From Tubiluchus corallicola (taxonomy: Eukaryota > Priapulida > Priapulimorpha > Priapulimorphida > Tubiluchidae): a stretch of DNA of 64,000 nucleotides. Position 1 is the first letter of the stretch. Each line of letters begins with the position of its first letter. Made by a program: the position numbers and the translations under genes. The DNA lies in assembly GCA_030141605.1 (NCBI GenBank), contig JAQGDQ010000002.1, positions 1,964,501 to 2,028,500 on the forward strand, in the 5' to 3' direction. The notes beneath the pieces are model-generated. The model saw only the letters and a program-made list of their open reading frames with translations, did no database searches and was not told the DNA's origin. Positions 1 through 12,679 of this stretch are shown in pieces.

Positions 1-3000
1 CATCTAGTCCTAATTAGTTTTTGAGTTTGTATAAATAAATAAATAAATGAATGAATAATATATATATATGTATATATATTGTTGTCAGTTCTTGCTAATA
101 TGTCATTATGCTTCGTGATTATTTGCGTTTTGATTCAACTTGGCCGCACTATTTTTTTATAAAAGTTATTTGATTTTGATGTTCGTATGTTAGGAGACTC
201 TGATACTAGCTATGCCAAAGTTGATATTTGTGTGGTTAGTACTTTTTGGGTTATATAGTTATAAATATTTTGGCTTATGCAATTTTGATTTGGGTTTGGG
301 CAGAAATTCTGAGTTTATTACTAATGGCTTTATGCTTCTAGTTTGTCATCCTTTCGTTTCATCATATGTTTTTTCGTCATGTTATATGTAAAATGAAGTC
401 TAACAATATACATGCATGTGAAATCAATGTCTAGCATCTCTTTTTCATAGCAAAGCGAAGGACTGCGAAGGAAAACGATTACTAACTACCTCTGACATTG
501 ATGGTAAAAATTTCGAACCAAGCCCGCTCGCCCATGCACCTACAGCATCCTACATGGCTGTTATAAAGCATAACTATAAAAGCACAACTAATGATTTTTA
601 ATAGACATACCATCTCACTGTATTAAAACAAAATTTAAAAGGCAATACTTTTTTCTTCAGTTTCGGAGGAAGCATTTTAATAAAGTTACCTTTCAAAATA
701 TAACAAGTAAAATAGCTAATTTTTGGAGTTACAAGCAAATTTAACTCTGCTAAGTGAAGTTAAAAAGATCCACACAACTCTTATCCCAACCGGTCAAGTC
801 TACAAAAAGTATTGGTCGCCTGTTTCTATTTTTTGCATTTGCTAATGTGACTTTTTTGGTTCTTTACTTTTTCTTCACGTAATTTCCTTCCTGAATTTGA
901 AATTACTTCGTATTAGCTGTTCGTTAAATTTATTGAAATGTTAAAAATGCATATAGGTAATAATTAATTTTAAACATATAATAAAAGAAAATGAAACCTT
1001 ACTTTTTTGCGTCCCAATCCTAATTTTATTTTATTTTTTGTCTATAAAAGTGGAACTATGGCATTCATATATTCACACTAATAATAAACGGACATGTCAA
1101 CTCTTAAAATGGATGAAGCATCGACCGGACATCATAATGAGAACCGGACATTAAAACTAAGGGTCACATATACCTTTCTGGAATAAATCGAATAGTCAGG
1201 CACTGACCAATGACCAGTTGGTTTATTAACAACAATAATCAAGTTGTCAACTACTCAAGTTGTCGGTGCGTAACAGAAAGACTTATACCTTTACACAAAT
1301 GAGCCCGATAACTATTGGTCACTCAATATGAACATCATGAATTTATATCATAAGCTACGGCTAATTAATGTTAGCAGCATCCGCTTAGTTATTGATTGCA
1401 TTTTAACGGACACCATTTATTTTGAAAGTAAATTCCATAACCACAAATCACAAAAGCCGGTAATAATATCTTTTCCTACCCTATAATTAAATAGTTGGTT
1501 ATTTCAGCCTGTCACAGCCAGCAATTAAGCATGTTATATTAATTTTCATACATGCACATGTATAAGTTTCAATACGAAATTAAAGAATAAATTCGCTGTT
1601 AAATCTAGGTTTTTCATTTGTGTCCCAATTCTAACTAAGTTGAATTTAATTTACTATTTTTACAGATTCAGAATTAAAAGACATTTGTTTCTGAGTGCGG
1701 TTAAAGCAGGCTCGAATATATCCACCCATGGCAAAATTTACTTTTCAGTTTTGTACGTTTACCCTTAAAAATCAACGGTTTATTACATGCGTAAAGAAAA
1801 AGACATCAGTACCATAAATTACTTTTTTTTTCGTTACTTGCGATGTAAAAATAACAATTAATCTCTCAGTTGATTATCACAATTAAGTGGTTGATAAATT
1901 ACAATTAATGCCCTTCTTTGCTTATGTAATTTTTATTATTACGTTCAACAGGAGCTCATCTAACCACTAATGAGGTAACATGTTCTTTGAAAAAGTCCAC
2001 AAAGGTATAATAAACACGCAGATTGTTGTATTAATAACACAGATGTAAAATGGTATTTAATGGGGCTTGAGTCTAATTATGGCTTACCATGCAACTCATT
2101 GTTCCCTGGGATCATGTCATTTGTTTTACTAATAATGTAAAACCTTTCGACACATGTATAACGGGACATATGGCGTTTACTGCTCACCATACTTTTCGGT
2201 GACATGAGTGACAAACTGCTAACAATGGCGGATTCTCTGAAGAGCGAAACATGAATGGTTCTCGGTTTCGATTACCACCACAGGTCGCAAAAACGTATAA
2301 TTTCTAATGCTGCACACCTCTCGCGATTTAGGTAAAAAAATATGACATGCAGATGATACACAATTAAGGAGGTGAGGCGCAGCATGAATGGCCTAAATAG
2401 GCCTACAGGCGGAAATATTAGGATTTCGTACAGAAAATTTACCACAGCAGGCTTACAGCTTTCACTATTCCTTGATAAGACGTACCACGTCACAAATATT
2501 ATTAGTGATGGAATAAATTTAAAATTATGTCTTTGATGTCAAACTTGCGTTGGTTGATACGAGAGAAATGTGAAGTGAAAAATGAGACTACTAGGCCTAA
2601 ATTAAGGCGTACATTCCTTTATCACAAAGAGCCGTGTAATCCAATCGTCATAATATAGGATTGGACTTGAGATCTAAAAGTTCCCTTGTTCAAATCCCTA
2701 TTTTTTTAGCATTTTGCATCGTTCGGCGGACTTTGATTTCAATAAGTTCGACTCCATCAATAAAGGTCATTAATTTGCTGGCATGCATGATTTAAATATG
2801 GCTGCACCACTGCAAAGAATTTGGCACATCGTATTATCTCATTCGAAAGTCAGATGCTCGGCTTGCTGAATGTAGCTTTTTCACCCATACGTCATTTTTC
2901 TAGGTAACCTTGTGAAATTAATAAATGAATGTATAAAATTAATAGATCTGTAAATAATATTTAATAATAATAATTAAAGAAAATAAAAAAATAAATATTG

Positions 3001-3180
3001 ACTATTTGTAGAAAAACATACATTACCCAGTAACATAACTTACATTTTTTTAATGGAAAATGAATTGACCAGGCAAGTATGAGATATTATCCATATTCAA
3101 TTTGCAATTTCTTTGCAAATCCAATGACTTTAAACCCCAAAGTCCATAACACCAGATTGAATGAATACATTATACCGCCC
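1..3180. other. A+T-rich non-coding stretch
   Basis: No open frame with coding character, splice-flanked exon or RNA gene was recognised. It contains short AAAT/GAAT repeats at about 33-56 and a (TA)n run at about 58-80. A sequence with a weak tRNA-like B box is listed separately at 2640-2705. Confidence 0.6.
2640..2705 (+). repeat. possible tRNA-derived SINE head
   Basis: The segment has a TTGTTCAAATCCC box, close to the RNA polymerase III B-box consensus GGTTCRANYCC, followed at once by a run of seven T that could end Pol III transcription. No good A box or cloverleaf is visible, so this is not called a tRNA gene. It resembles the B-box regions at 28.1 kb and 48.8 kb and may be an old copy of the same kind of element. 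Evidence is weak. Confidence 0.25.
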
Positions 3181-3189
3181 TGTAGAACC

Positions 3190-3320
3190 AATACAATATG
3201 AAACACTTTATAGCACGACTGCATCTAAAATCTGGAATTCTCTCACTGTAGTTGTAAAACAAGTACGTTCAATTTACAAATTTAAGAAGTGAAACATTAT
3301 TTGTTCAGTAACTATCGACT
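3190..3320 (+). mobile_element. degenerate LINE ORF2 C-terminal fragment
   Basis: The plus-strand frame reads a short peptide containing the block SKIWNSLTVVVKQVRSIYKF, then KK and a stop. After a frameshift it continues KHYLFSN. The pattern (basic, WNSLP-like, basic/hydrophobic, FK...LFS) is the usual C-terminal tail of CR1/L2/Jockey-group non-LTR retrotransposon reverse transcriptases. No upstream RT domain is visible, so this is a heavily 5'-truncated and decayed copy. The A+T-rich, TATG-rich sequence that follows could be its tail or unrelated. Confidence 0.5.
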
Positions 3321-3334
3321 ACCTGTGTATTTGG

Positions 3335-5400
3335 GTGTTTTTGTTTATTTGGTTAATGTATAATATATGTATATGATGTACATCTTTGTCAACTGTCATG
3401 TGTTCGTCATTGTCGTCTATTATGTATATTTTGATAAGCAGTTATGTAATGTATAATGTATTATGTACGTATTAATAATGTAATGTATATAGCTTATATG
3501 TATTTTGACAAGCAGGGTATAATGTATGATATATGTATTATGCATGTATATACAAATAATGTAATGTATTTAACCTCACGAGGTTTCATGCATATAATGT
3601 ACATATTACGTTACTTAACCTCCCTTGACTTGACTAACCTGCACCTCTAATCGCATTCATCTCTACACACACACACACACTAATTTTAAACCTTGCCTGG
3701 TCTTGCCTAACTCTTTCTCACTATTAATATTGTGCTTACAACAAACGTTTCTTTCAACACACATTGAAGTAGTTTTATTGTGAGCAATTAGTTTTTTGGT
3801 AAGTCATTTTGTAATCATTGTTTCGTATCATTGAATGTACATTGCATTTTGTGAGAAATAAATCTAAATTTAAATCTAAAATTAATTGTAAAGCATGTTA
3901 TTCCATGAGAATGCTTGCCATTAAACAAATGCAAAACATAAATGCACACGTTTAAAGAACAACCATTTTTACAACTCAAACAATTTAAAGTGAATGGCAA
4001 TTAACTTTAAATTTAGCAAACTTGACTAAAAATTTTTTAATTAGCTAAGAAGCTGCTGATATACCAATACACCGTGCAGTTTGTTAAATCGGGCTAATGT
4101 AAAACATTCTTTTATTTATATAATTTCTGGTCTTGTCACAGAATTCAAGCGTAGAAGTATACACAGGTTCTCCTGCCTTGTCAAGTTTCTATTGTATCGA
4201 ACGCGACTCAAATTAATTTGTTGTTAATAACATTCATTTGGCCTTATATAACAACTTCTTGGTGTGAATCGCTGGGGATTTTAAGCGCTTGCGATTATTA
4301 ACTCATCCTCGTAATGTGGTGTATGATTTATGTAGATCAATGTTAATCCGCCCGCTGGCGACATTTGTATAATACAGGCATAATAATTGCAACCAATTGT
4401 TCCTTTAGATGAATACATAAATTACACGTTTGCTCACTTTTGACGTCACATCTGTTCACCTGTTAGCATAGTGGTGTTGAACAATTTTAGATGGTAACAC
4501 GAATAAAAGCTAATGCAGTGGCTATAGAGAGAGAACAAACAATTGAACATAGAGGAAAAATAACAAAACAAAAAAGTAAGAAATTGCCTCACTAAAGCCT
4601 TAACTTGCGCTTACAGTCAAAAGTAAAGGTTGTTGATGACTCTAGGTTTTCTGATTAAAAACAGTGGCTCAAATTAAATGAACAAATGAACAAAGCGACC
4701 GGTGAGCAAACAAGGAAATAAAATAAGCAAATGCATAAACGAATGAACAAACAACTAGACGAACGCATAAACGAATGAATGAGTAAATGACATATAAATG
4801 TATTCAGCAAGTAAATTTAACACGAAACAGTTGGCACATTTTACTATTAAATATATATAAGAAGTAGTGTAATAACTTTAGCAACAAGTTGGTTAATCAA
4901 ATTGCAGGAGCTCAAAATTTTTGAGAACATTCTGGAAACCCAGTAAAGCTTCACTAGAAAATTTTATTCCCCATCATACTTCGCATGTATTAATAATTGT
5001 TATCGATGGCTTATTGTAATGTAGTAATATGCTTACCGATCAATGTCAAGTTTGTAAGATTAGACACAATGTGTAAATGCGTATTGCACTCACCGCTTGA
5101 AACAATTACGAATGAAACAACAAAAAAAGATTTTACTATAAGCTATAAACAAGCACATGATTTCATTTTTTGGAGTAGCAAGGTATTTTAATTGGCCCAA
5201 GTATTACTTCAATGACTAAAAAATATTCCGCCAAAAAGCTGCAACAGTTGCCCGACAAGCGCACCACAAAAAGTTCAATAGCTAGCTATAAATATAGCTA
5301 GCCTACCACAAGCAGTTTGGACAAAAGCATAGCAAAGTGCTAAGACGCCATAAGCACTTGTGTTAGAATACCGACACAAACGTCAGCGTACAGTGTTCAT
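3335..5400. other. non-coding, simple-sequence patches
   Basis: No gene recognised. It holds a TATG/TAATG-rich patch (about 3355-3605), a (CA)n tract at about 3663-3681 and a stretch of imperfect 4-base periodicity (AACA, AATG, AACG words) at about 4680-4800. Short open frames here have no splice context or recognisable product. Confidence 0.55.
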
Positions 5401-5410
5401 GTATACTTAC

Positions 5411-5569
5411 CTGGCACAGAGGTTTCTATAATAAAGATGATGGATCCTCCAAAGCCAGGCTTTTCTATTGCGTTTAGGTTGGGCTTGGCCACTAGCGATT
5501 CTCTCAAATCGAGGTAACACGGATGTATTTCCGCCTGGTTCTTGGAAATGACTGCATTTATGCTATCCT
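5411..5569 (-). CDS. orphan internal exon of an unidentified gene
   Basis: A 159-base open segment is bounded by a good acceptor (TTTTTAG at 5570-5576) and a consensus donor (CCAG/GTAAGT ending at 5411). Only one frame stays open. It encodes about 53 residues with a mixed soluble composition, one cysteine, and short stretches such as NAIEKPGFGGSIIFIIE. It enters after codon position 1 and leaves after codon position 1, so it is a symmetrical 1-1 exon, a class common in shuffled extracellular modules. I do not recognise the family. No partner exon was found between 5570 and the end of the HPGD-like gene, so the rest of the gene would lie left of 5411 or outside the window. It could still be a chance open frame between splice-like sites. 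Confidence 0.42.
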
Positions 5570-7970
5570 CTAAAAAGTAATTTGAAAAAATCATTAACTA
5601 TAAAGGTGTTACCTATATTTTCAAATTATTCAACTACTCCACAGGACGTACGAAACTTCACTAAATTCTGGGATTAAATCAATCTTGCTTTAAAAAAGAA
5701 GCAAATGAGTACATAAATTAATCAGCAATTACGACAAAAAGTAAATTAATAAAAAAATCTGTATAATGCACAACATGGTGAAGAATCGGCAACTTCTACT
5801 ACCTAACAGTTTTCTTTTAATACACCCCATTGGCGTGACTTAATGAATGTCCATTTGGTCAATTTTCACGACAATTTGTAATCCTATAATTTATCTAATG
5901 TCCAGCTGGTCAGCTTGCCAGCCTTTTAAATCGTTGCTACCGTATGTCACCTTACTTAACACCTTGCTTGCAGCGCTATAAATCATACATATGTAATCAC
6001 CACGTAATTTGAATTATTAATACACCTGTATTGACCATATGTTCACCTTTCAGGCTTAAATTGACCATTAGCCATTTTAACAATATGTTTTCAAAAAACG
6101 ACTTAACAAATGCCTACGTACGGCTCTCTAAAACACATGCAGCATGTCGAAATTTCTCGGTCCTATGTAAAATCATCACTGGCAATTAAGTTTTGCAGTT
6201 TGTTTTGTCGTAGGGCGTGCAATATTTCCAAGGTTACCTTTTACTAGATGCGCCCTATGTGTTCGTAAACCTAAAGCAGAAAGGGAATTTAATTCTTTAC
6301 CAAATTTAACCAGATGAGTAACTCACACGCCCTCCATCATTAACCCAGTATGCGGGCGCTCTCGGTAATTATAATCCCAGGGAAAAAACAGATGCGCTGC
6401 CAAAAAAGGACAACGCTCATTACACACAGGTGAGCGAAGACAATATCTGTGCCGTTCTTTACGAACGTATAATAATCTCATTCAGGTCTTTTGTTTGCCT
6501 GAATTTATGAAATGATCAAGAATCAATAAAAGCAAGAATGAGCTAGATGAAGGTGATAGTGAATACAAGCCAGATGGCTTAATTCAAAGTTGCATAACCT
6601 ATGGCTAATTACTCTATCATACATGTGCTACAGTTAATGAGAAGCATTTAACATTATTGAACAATGTCTATAATATGATAATGGAATTTGTTTGGACTCC
6701 CTTTTTCAAATTTTAAAATATATCAACTACTGGTATGATGTTTTTACTATTCATATATTGATATCTCATATGTACGTAGACTTCAACGATTTATAGTGTA
6801 ATAATTTATATGGACATACACCTGTGTTAATATATTCAATGATAACGTAATTAAGCGTGCGTGTTTAGAAACAACGTCACGAATTAGGTTCAAGTAAAAA
6901 AAGACTAGCTTTAAGTCACTGAAACTTACACCTGCACGAAGTAATACATCAACCAAACCATCAGCAAAGTTAATGTAATATTAGCCAAGCATTTTCTCGT
7001 GTATATAGGTAAAGCAGTCATGTGTTAAAATCGGCAAAGTTATAAAACAAAGAATAGGATATTACGAACGTCCTATAACGATTAGACATCAATACATAAT
7101 GGTTCAATGTCTCTAAGCTATATGTATGCAATGTATAATTGGATTTTAAAAACACTTTTTGTCAAAACGAGTGTTGACAACGCTATTGCCCGAGGAGAAA
7201 TTGACAAATTTATTAATAGCCACCCTTTAATAGCCGGGGAAAGTGATGAACAGATAAGTGATTAAATATATTGGCAGATGTTACAGTATCTCATACCGGC
7301 AGGCTTTAACCCTTTCATATTTATCTGACTAATTAGTCCCTCGCGTTACCTGACAGGTACGCCTGTTCATGAGGCCTCCGGGACAATTAGGACTCTGCTC
7401 CATATGGGGAGTCATTCGTTTAATTCTAGCGTGCTTTCATTTTGTTCATTCTGTTTTGTGGAAAATTAACCCCCTATCTCACGCACCAGTGAAACTTGCA
7501 GAAGATTTATTGAATCATGGCAGCATAACACTTGGTATCATCTGCGAAGCCTTTTCGCTTTATAAAAGATATGATTTACGAGTTGGCGATATTACCGTGA
7601 TAATTATACGTAACATTTTATAGCTCTATAGTTTGTTGTTGTTTTCGAGTCATATTGGATCACGTGATCATGCAAGCGTGCGAAGACAACACAAAAAATC
7701 GTAGTTGTTATTATTTGATATGTATAGTTTAATCAAGTCGAATTTTAAACAACATTGTAGTGCGTAACTATAAAGTGAATGTAAGCTATATATAACTATA
7801 TAAAAATTTAAATTTAATAGTAAAAACTACTTGATACCATTGATAGTTTTCTGAACAGTGATTACATATATATTATCATATCACCATAACTTATGATATT
7901 GGCCTAAATACTGTCTATATATGTTGTTTTGACATACATATATAATATCAGTAAAATTTAACAAGATTAA
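5570..7970. other. non-coding interval with possible regulatory DNA
   Basis: No convincing exon. The part at about 7190-7620 is less A+T-rich than its surroundings and carries several TAAT/ATTA cores and a few E-box-like words; it also contains an 84-codon open frame with no domain signal. It could be regulatory DNA downstream of the HPGD-like gene, but nothing in the sequence proves it. Confidence 0.4.
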
Positions 7971-7973
7971 AGT

Positions 7974-7979
7974 TTTATT
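7974..7979 (-). promoter_or_regulatory. polyadenylation signal overlapping the HPGD-like stop codon
   Basis: On the minus strand the last codons read AAA TAA followed by A, so AATAAA at 7979-7974 overlaps the stop codon (7977-7975). No other canonical signal was seen just downstream. If used, cleavage would fall within about 30 bases and the 3' untranslated region would be almost absent. Confidence 0.45.
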
Positions 7980-10900
7980 TCGCTACAAACCATGCTGAAG
8001 GGGAAACTTCCACTGCTTCGCCATTTATGGTGTCATCTTCAACAAGATTTACAAACGCTTTTCCTACCATACTCGGCCTGTTAATATAAAAACCAATAAG
8101 AACGTCTCCTTTTTATTTATACTTCTAGGTTGTTTAATTTTTCTTCATGAATAAGAAATCACGGATTATCATACACACAAGCCTTTTGTTTATGACTATA
8201 CTAGATAGAATGCACATCACATAGGTTTCTTACCAGCTAGCTTTGCATATTATATAGATAACATATTTGCTTACTGTACGAAATCTTCCGGTGCCAGACT
8301 TGCACGAAACTCCTCCCACTTTTCATTGTGACTATCTCTCAGTAATTTACCTTTCATATATTGAAGCTCAGTGTTAGCAAGATGAGGACATAGGCAGTTG
8401 TAACGTATCCCAGTTTCTGTCCAATAATCTGGGTGCTATTAATTAAAATATGTTTTAGAAAATTAAGCATGCCTGCAGATTTTATGGTTTGTGACATATT
8501 ATTTGATTAACAATCTTAACAAGCAGATAGCTTTCACGTCATCAAACTACCCAAATGTACTTTGAGATTTGGAAAAAAGCTTATAATGATAATTATAATT
8601 ATAATTATAACGATTTGTATTTTTACAATTTTTATGTGGTTTGGCACGCCACCAGTAATGATCCGGTAAACTTACCTAATGAATAGTAGATGGTTGTGAC
8701 GAGACACAAGCCTGTCTAATTATTAAAGGAAAAGATTGGAAAAGAAACAATAAATCGGCAAGGCCGACTTGGCCATGCACGTTCGGGCGTAGATGCATCT
8801 TCCTTCCGGCAACGACGCAATTTCTTTACGCGTTTTAGGTAGGTGTTCAGCCTCTCTTGGATAATTAAGTTGGGGTTTCCCCTGCAGTTGTCTGTTTGCA
8901 AGGAGCATAATGACAGACATGCCAAGGGGCAGTTTCTGGCAGTCACCTGTTCATTTATCAACATTGTTTAAGTTCTCAGTGCATACGCACGGACATCAAC
9001 TACTTCTCGTGCCATAGATTTCTAATATTAATTCCCTATAAGATTTTTTTTGGAAAATTGCTGGGACATGATTAGTGTCTAGAGCTGCAATATGCAAAAT
9101 CAAAAAGATTCAGAGATTATTCGGCTTTCCCTATAGCTTTTCACGATGTAGTTGTAGTCTTAGGGCAAAATGTGAACAAAATTTTATAACTGTATACACT
9201 AAACAGTAAGGGAATAGTATCCTTCTTTATATAAATAAACTTACTCCATAGCTCTTTGTTATCGACACTACACCAGATTTTGTTGCATTATAAACACCAG
9301 TGTATGGAAACCAGGGTTTCAAACCTAGTGAAAAACAGATCAAAATTTCATATACTGCAAATCATGTGATCCTAGTAACTTCATTTGACTGGTGATAGCA
9401 ATGGCAGATACAGTAGGCGCCACTTAATAGACTCACTTTGGGACCGAAGTGTTTTGAGCTAATTAACCGATGGGTGTAGTATAACTGGCATAGAAGTATG
9501 AGTCATCAGCTTACTATGCACTGCAAAGGTTTTTAATGAATTTTAGAAACCCAGTAATGCCTAAATTCCTTTATGTAGTTAAAAATTAGCAAAAATATTT
9601 TAAAATATTAATTTATAAAAGTGAAATAGCAATAAATAAAAAAAATACTTTTCTAAATCAAACAAGCATAGCGTCAAAGCAAACCATTAGGCTAGCATAT
9701 TAGCGTATGATAAACGTTCCTGCTTACGCACTTAACGTGATTCTTTCTATGTATATTATAGGACAAAAACGAACTAAGATGATAGAAAAGTCATAAAAGT
9801 TATTAGTCACACGAGAGTGACTTATTGAAGCCTGTGAAGCAAAAATATTGAGTCAATTATGCGGAGTTCTTTGAGTCAATTACCGACAGTTTTATGTACA
9901 TTTGAATGGAAGCGGCCCGTACCAGGCGTTTTTGAGTCAATTAAGCGATTGAGTCTATTAACCGTGAGTCTATTAAGCGGCGCCTGCTGTAGTAGTAGTA
10001 GTAGTAGTAGTTTCTTGACCATAAAATTAATATGTACAATCTTTAACAACGATAGCAGAATTGAAACATTTCATAGTTCAAAATTTTCTACTTTTCAGAA
10101 AGCAGTAACATTATATAAAGGTTTTAAAAAACTCTTCACAATAACAAATATTCATTCAGTGTCTCTGTCTTCTATCTAATGATGCACACGTTGATAATGA
10201 TGCACGGGCGTTGGTTATAAGTTTGAGGAACACAACTACGATTAACTAATAACTTTGCCTGTTTTGTATTCTTTTTATTAGTGACATTTTTGACTTTTGT
10301 TCCAAGGCTTTTAAACTAACTTTTTACTCGCAAGCACTTTAGAGCTATAGTATATCCAAAATTTACTTTCACAAACGTGATACTGAAATGATACTATCAC
10401 AAGAACGTTGGTTCTTTGAAAATCCGAAAGCTTGCAGATAATGATCATGACTGAATGGCCAAATGCTTACCTGAAAGAGAATAAGGCTATTGACAAGACT
10501 TCTATTGATAAGACTGACAAGTGTAAAATAGGTCTTCGTTTAAACTTAATATAACATTGCTAAATTGGTGCTATAATTTAAGAATAAATGATATTTAATA
10601 GCAATAAGTTTTATTCATAAACTTAAAGGTTGCCTATTTAAGAAACACTCTACATTTTGCAAGTATTTTTTGGATGTCACTAACAGCTGAATTAGAGTTT
10701 GCATAACCTACGTTTTTATTTTTATCGATTATAATGTAATTTTGCCATTATACAGAAATTGAGCTGTAACCTAGCGCGATATAAAAATTATATATTTTTT
10801 GACAATATTAAACCGCGTTAAATGTGCAGGGATTGCGCTTCAATAGTTTGTATACTATTCGCTGTTGTTTGCTCTGGCCGAGCCGCACTATATGTGTTCA

Positions 10901-12113
10901 CATCGACTTCATGTATATATACGACTCTTAAACATCAAAGGGAAGCGTCGAACAGAACATTTCGATCCTGGCCCATGCTATGTGCTCATACTACAAATAT
11001 TCTACAAGTATTTGTGTTTTGTGTATTAGTGCACAATCTACAATCTATGATCTAGGGCGAAACTTACCTGCTCTAGACGACATACTAATAATAACTCCAC
11101 CTTTTCCGCCTTCACTTGTGGACATGTATTTCTCTCCTAGCTTTATACCATGGACTACGGCTTTCTGAAAGACAGTTGAATCGTAAATGTTGCAATTTTG
11201 AGTTAACAATGGCAAATGGGATCACTGTTAGCAAAAATGGTGCCAATGATGGTAGCGATGTCGGAAAGGATGATTCAGAAGCAAATCACATGGATGGCGG
11301 TGGTGATGAGAACGATGGAGAAAAAACAATGATGATGGTAATGAATGATAGCCCAGAAAATAACAATTACGACGATAAGAAGATAACGTACATGTTTTAT
11401 TAAGTAAATCCATAGTGAAAAAATGTTATAAAATTTTTACATCAAATGGTCGTCTGTTACAGAAAAACTAAGCTTTTTGTACCAGATTAATTTCAATCTG
11501 CCGTTCCCATAATACATCATCCATTATGCCGGCATTATTACCAACGATATCTAATCCTCCAAACGTTTCCACCGTTTTCCTAAAAGCATCTGCAATCACA
11601 TAAAAATATAAAAGCTTCAAAAGTCCAGTGCATCATAACAAATTAACAGGTAGCAGATTTTAAAATTTGTATACTACAGACATTCCACAAGTATTTGTGC
11701 TTTGTGTATTAGTGCACAGTCTACAATCTATAATCTGTATAAAAGCAATCTTGTATGTCTGAACTTTTCACTCACTTTCTAGTTGTATGTTTGACGTCAC
11801 GTCAGCTCTAACAAACACGGTGTTTTGCTCAAAGTTATCATTTCGTTCCTTAACTGCTTTTTCAAAAGCGTTTTTGTCAATGTCCACGAGTGCAACCTGC
11901 AAATCATTACAAATATTTCGCTTTTTGTTTACAGTCAAAAACACTACGAAATAAACTTCAACCATTGGATCTGTTATAATAATTTAAGCGATAAAATCTT
12001 AAAGTAAAAAACAAACATACCTTGGCGCTTCGTTCGACTAGAGCATCACATATAGCTAACCCCAATCCTTGAGCACCTCCTGTAATTAAAGCTACCTTCC
12101 CGTCAACTTTCAT
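7975..12113 (-). CDS. HPGD: 15-hydroxyprostaglandin dehydrogenase-like short-chain dehydrogenase
   Basis: Seven coding exons join in frame to a complete 253-residue protein: 12113-12021, 11896-11776, 11589-11483, 11164-11068, 9324-9245, 8435-8275 and 8077-7975, all with GT/AG introns. It is a classical short-chain dehydrogenase. The cofactor loop TGGAQGLG is at residues 11-18. Asp36 at the end of the second strand predicts NAD rather than NADP. The NNAG motif is at 89-92, the catalytic Ser at 136/137, and Tyr151/Lys155 form YNATK. Overall order, length and segments such as GKVALITGGAQG and NTEL after the CP loop fit animal HPGD, which oxidises the 15-hydroxyl of prostaglandins and related lipids in the cytosol (vertebrate protein 266 residues). 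The true substrate here is inferred; HPGD paralogues in invertebrates are numerous. The start at 12113 matches the family N-terminus; an in-frame ATG at 12149 would add 12 residues. Intron 4 holds a MITE. Confidence 0.9.
9411..9989. mobile_element. Tigger/pogo-type MITE (579 bp) in HPGD intron 4
   Basis: The element starts CAGTAGGCGCCACTTAATAG and, read from the other end, CAGCAGGCGCCGCTTAATAG. The terminal inverted repeats match at 24 of 26 positions. It is flanked by TA on both sides (9409-9410 and 9990-9991), the target duplication of Tc1/mariner/pogo elements. Inside the ends are repeated copies of GAGTCWATTAASCG (about 9859, 9882, 9933, 9949 and 9965 on the plus strand, and near 9425 and 9453). 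A GGGACCGAAGTGTTTTGAG segment lies next to the left end. This subterminal-repeat design is known from Tigger/pogo-derived elements. No transposase is encoded, so it is non-autonomous. Confidence 0.8.
9990..10012. repeat. (AGT)n microsatellite abutting the MITE
   Basis: Seven to eight AGT units begin exactly at the right-hand TA of the MITE at 9411-9989, suggesting slippage seeded from the end sequence CTGTAGTAG. Confidence 0.85.
10988..11054. repeat. intronic 67-bp direct repeat, copy A
   Basis: This segment is about 91 percent identical to 11670-11736, the visible differences all being transitions. It begins 14 bases downstream of the donor of HPGD-like exon 4 (minus strand), within intron 4. 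Confidence 0.8.
11670..11736. repeat. intronic 67-bp direct repeat, copy B
   Basis: Partner of 10988-11054 in the same orientation. It lies in HPGD-like intron 2, about 40 bases downstream of the donor of exon 2. Exon 3 and exon 4 lie between the two copies. Confidence 0.8.
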
Positions 12114-12679
12114 GATGCTTTGCTGACAATAGTTCGACGTTGTCAGCAAATAGTAAATACCCAGGCGCAGGGCGGCATGATAGGTAACAAATTTATTTTA
12201 AATTAAAAATTAATTCTAAAATGTTCATTTCAGTATAAAACGCAGTAAGTAGCGTAATTGATGTGTTTTGCGAACTACGGCGATTTATCCCAAAACACCA
12301 CAGCAGCTATATGGCGATACTTCTTCCAGGCTATGTATGCACTAGTCAATAATAAAGTACCGTTTTGTTTGTAATGTTGTTAAACAAATGCCTTATGTTG
12401 ATATCTTAGGCCTCAGATCATCATAACCTTAGACCTATAGCTTGCATTTTGATTGTATGTAGCAGACTTGCATTCTAAATGGGCGCAAAGGTATTACTGA
12501 TGAATAACTCTATGCACATTTGCGGCATTTGTATTTAGTATATTCAAAAATATTAGTTTGAGCATAAGCATGTTTGTCTGTTTGCAATACCAACTAACAC
12601 TAAACGCCCATTTCTAGCAAAGCTTTGTCATACAAAATCTGCTAAATAATGCTATAAATGTACATTAGTGCAAAACTGA

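Noticed and set aside
7369-7623. 84-codon frame downstream of the HPGD-like gene
   Set aside because: No domain, no signal peptide logic, no splice sites; the segment looks more like possible regulatory DNA.
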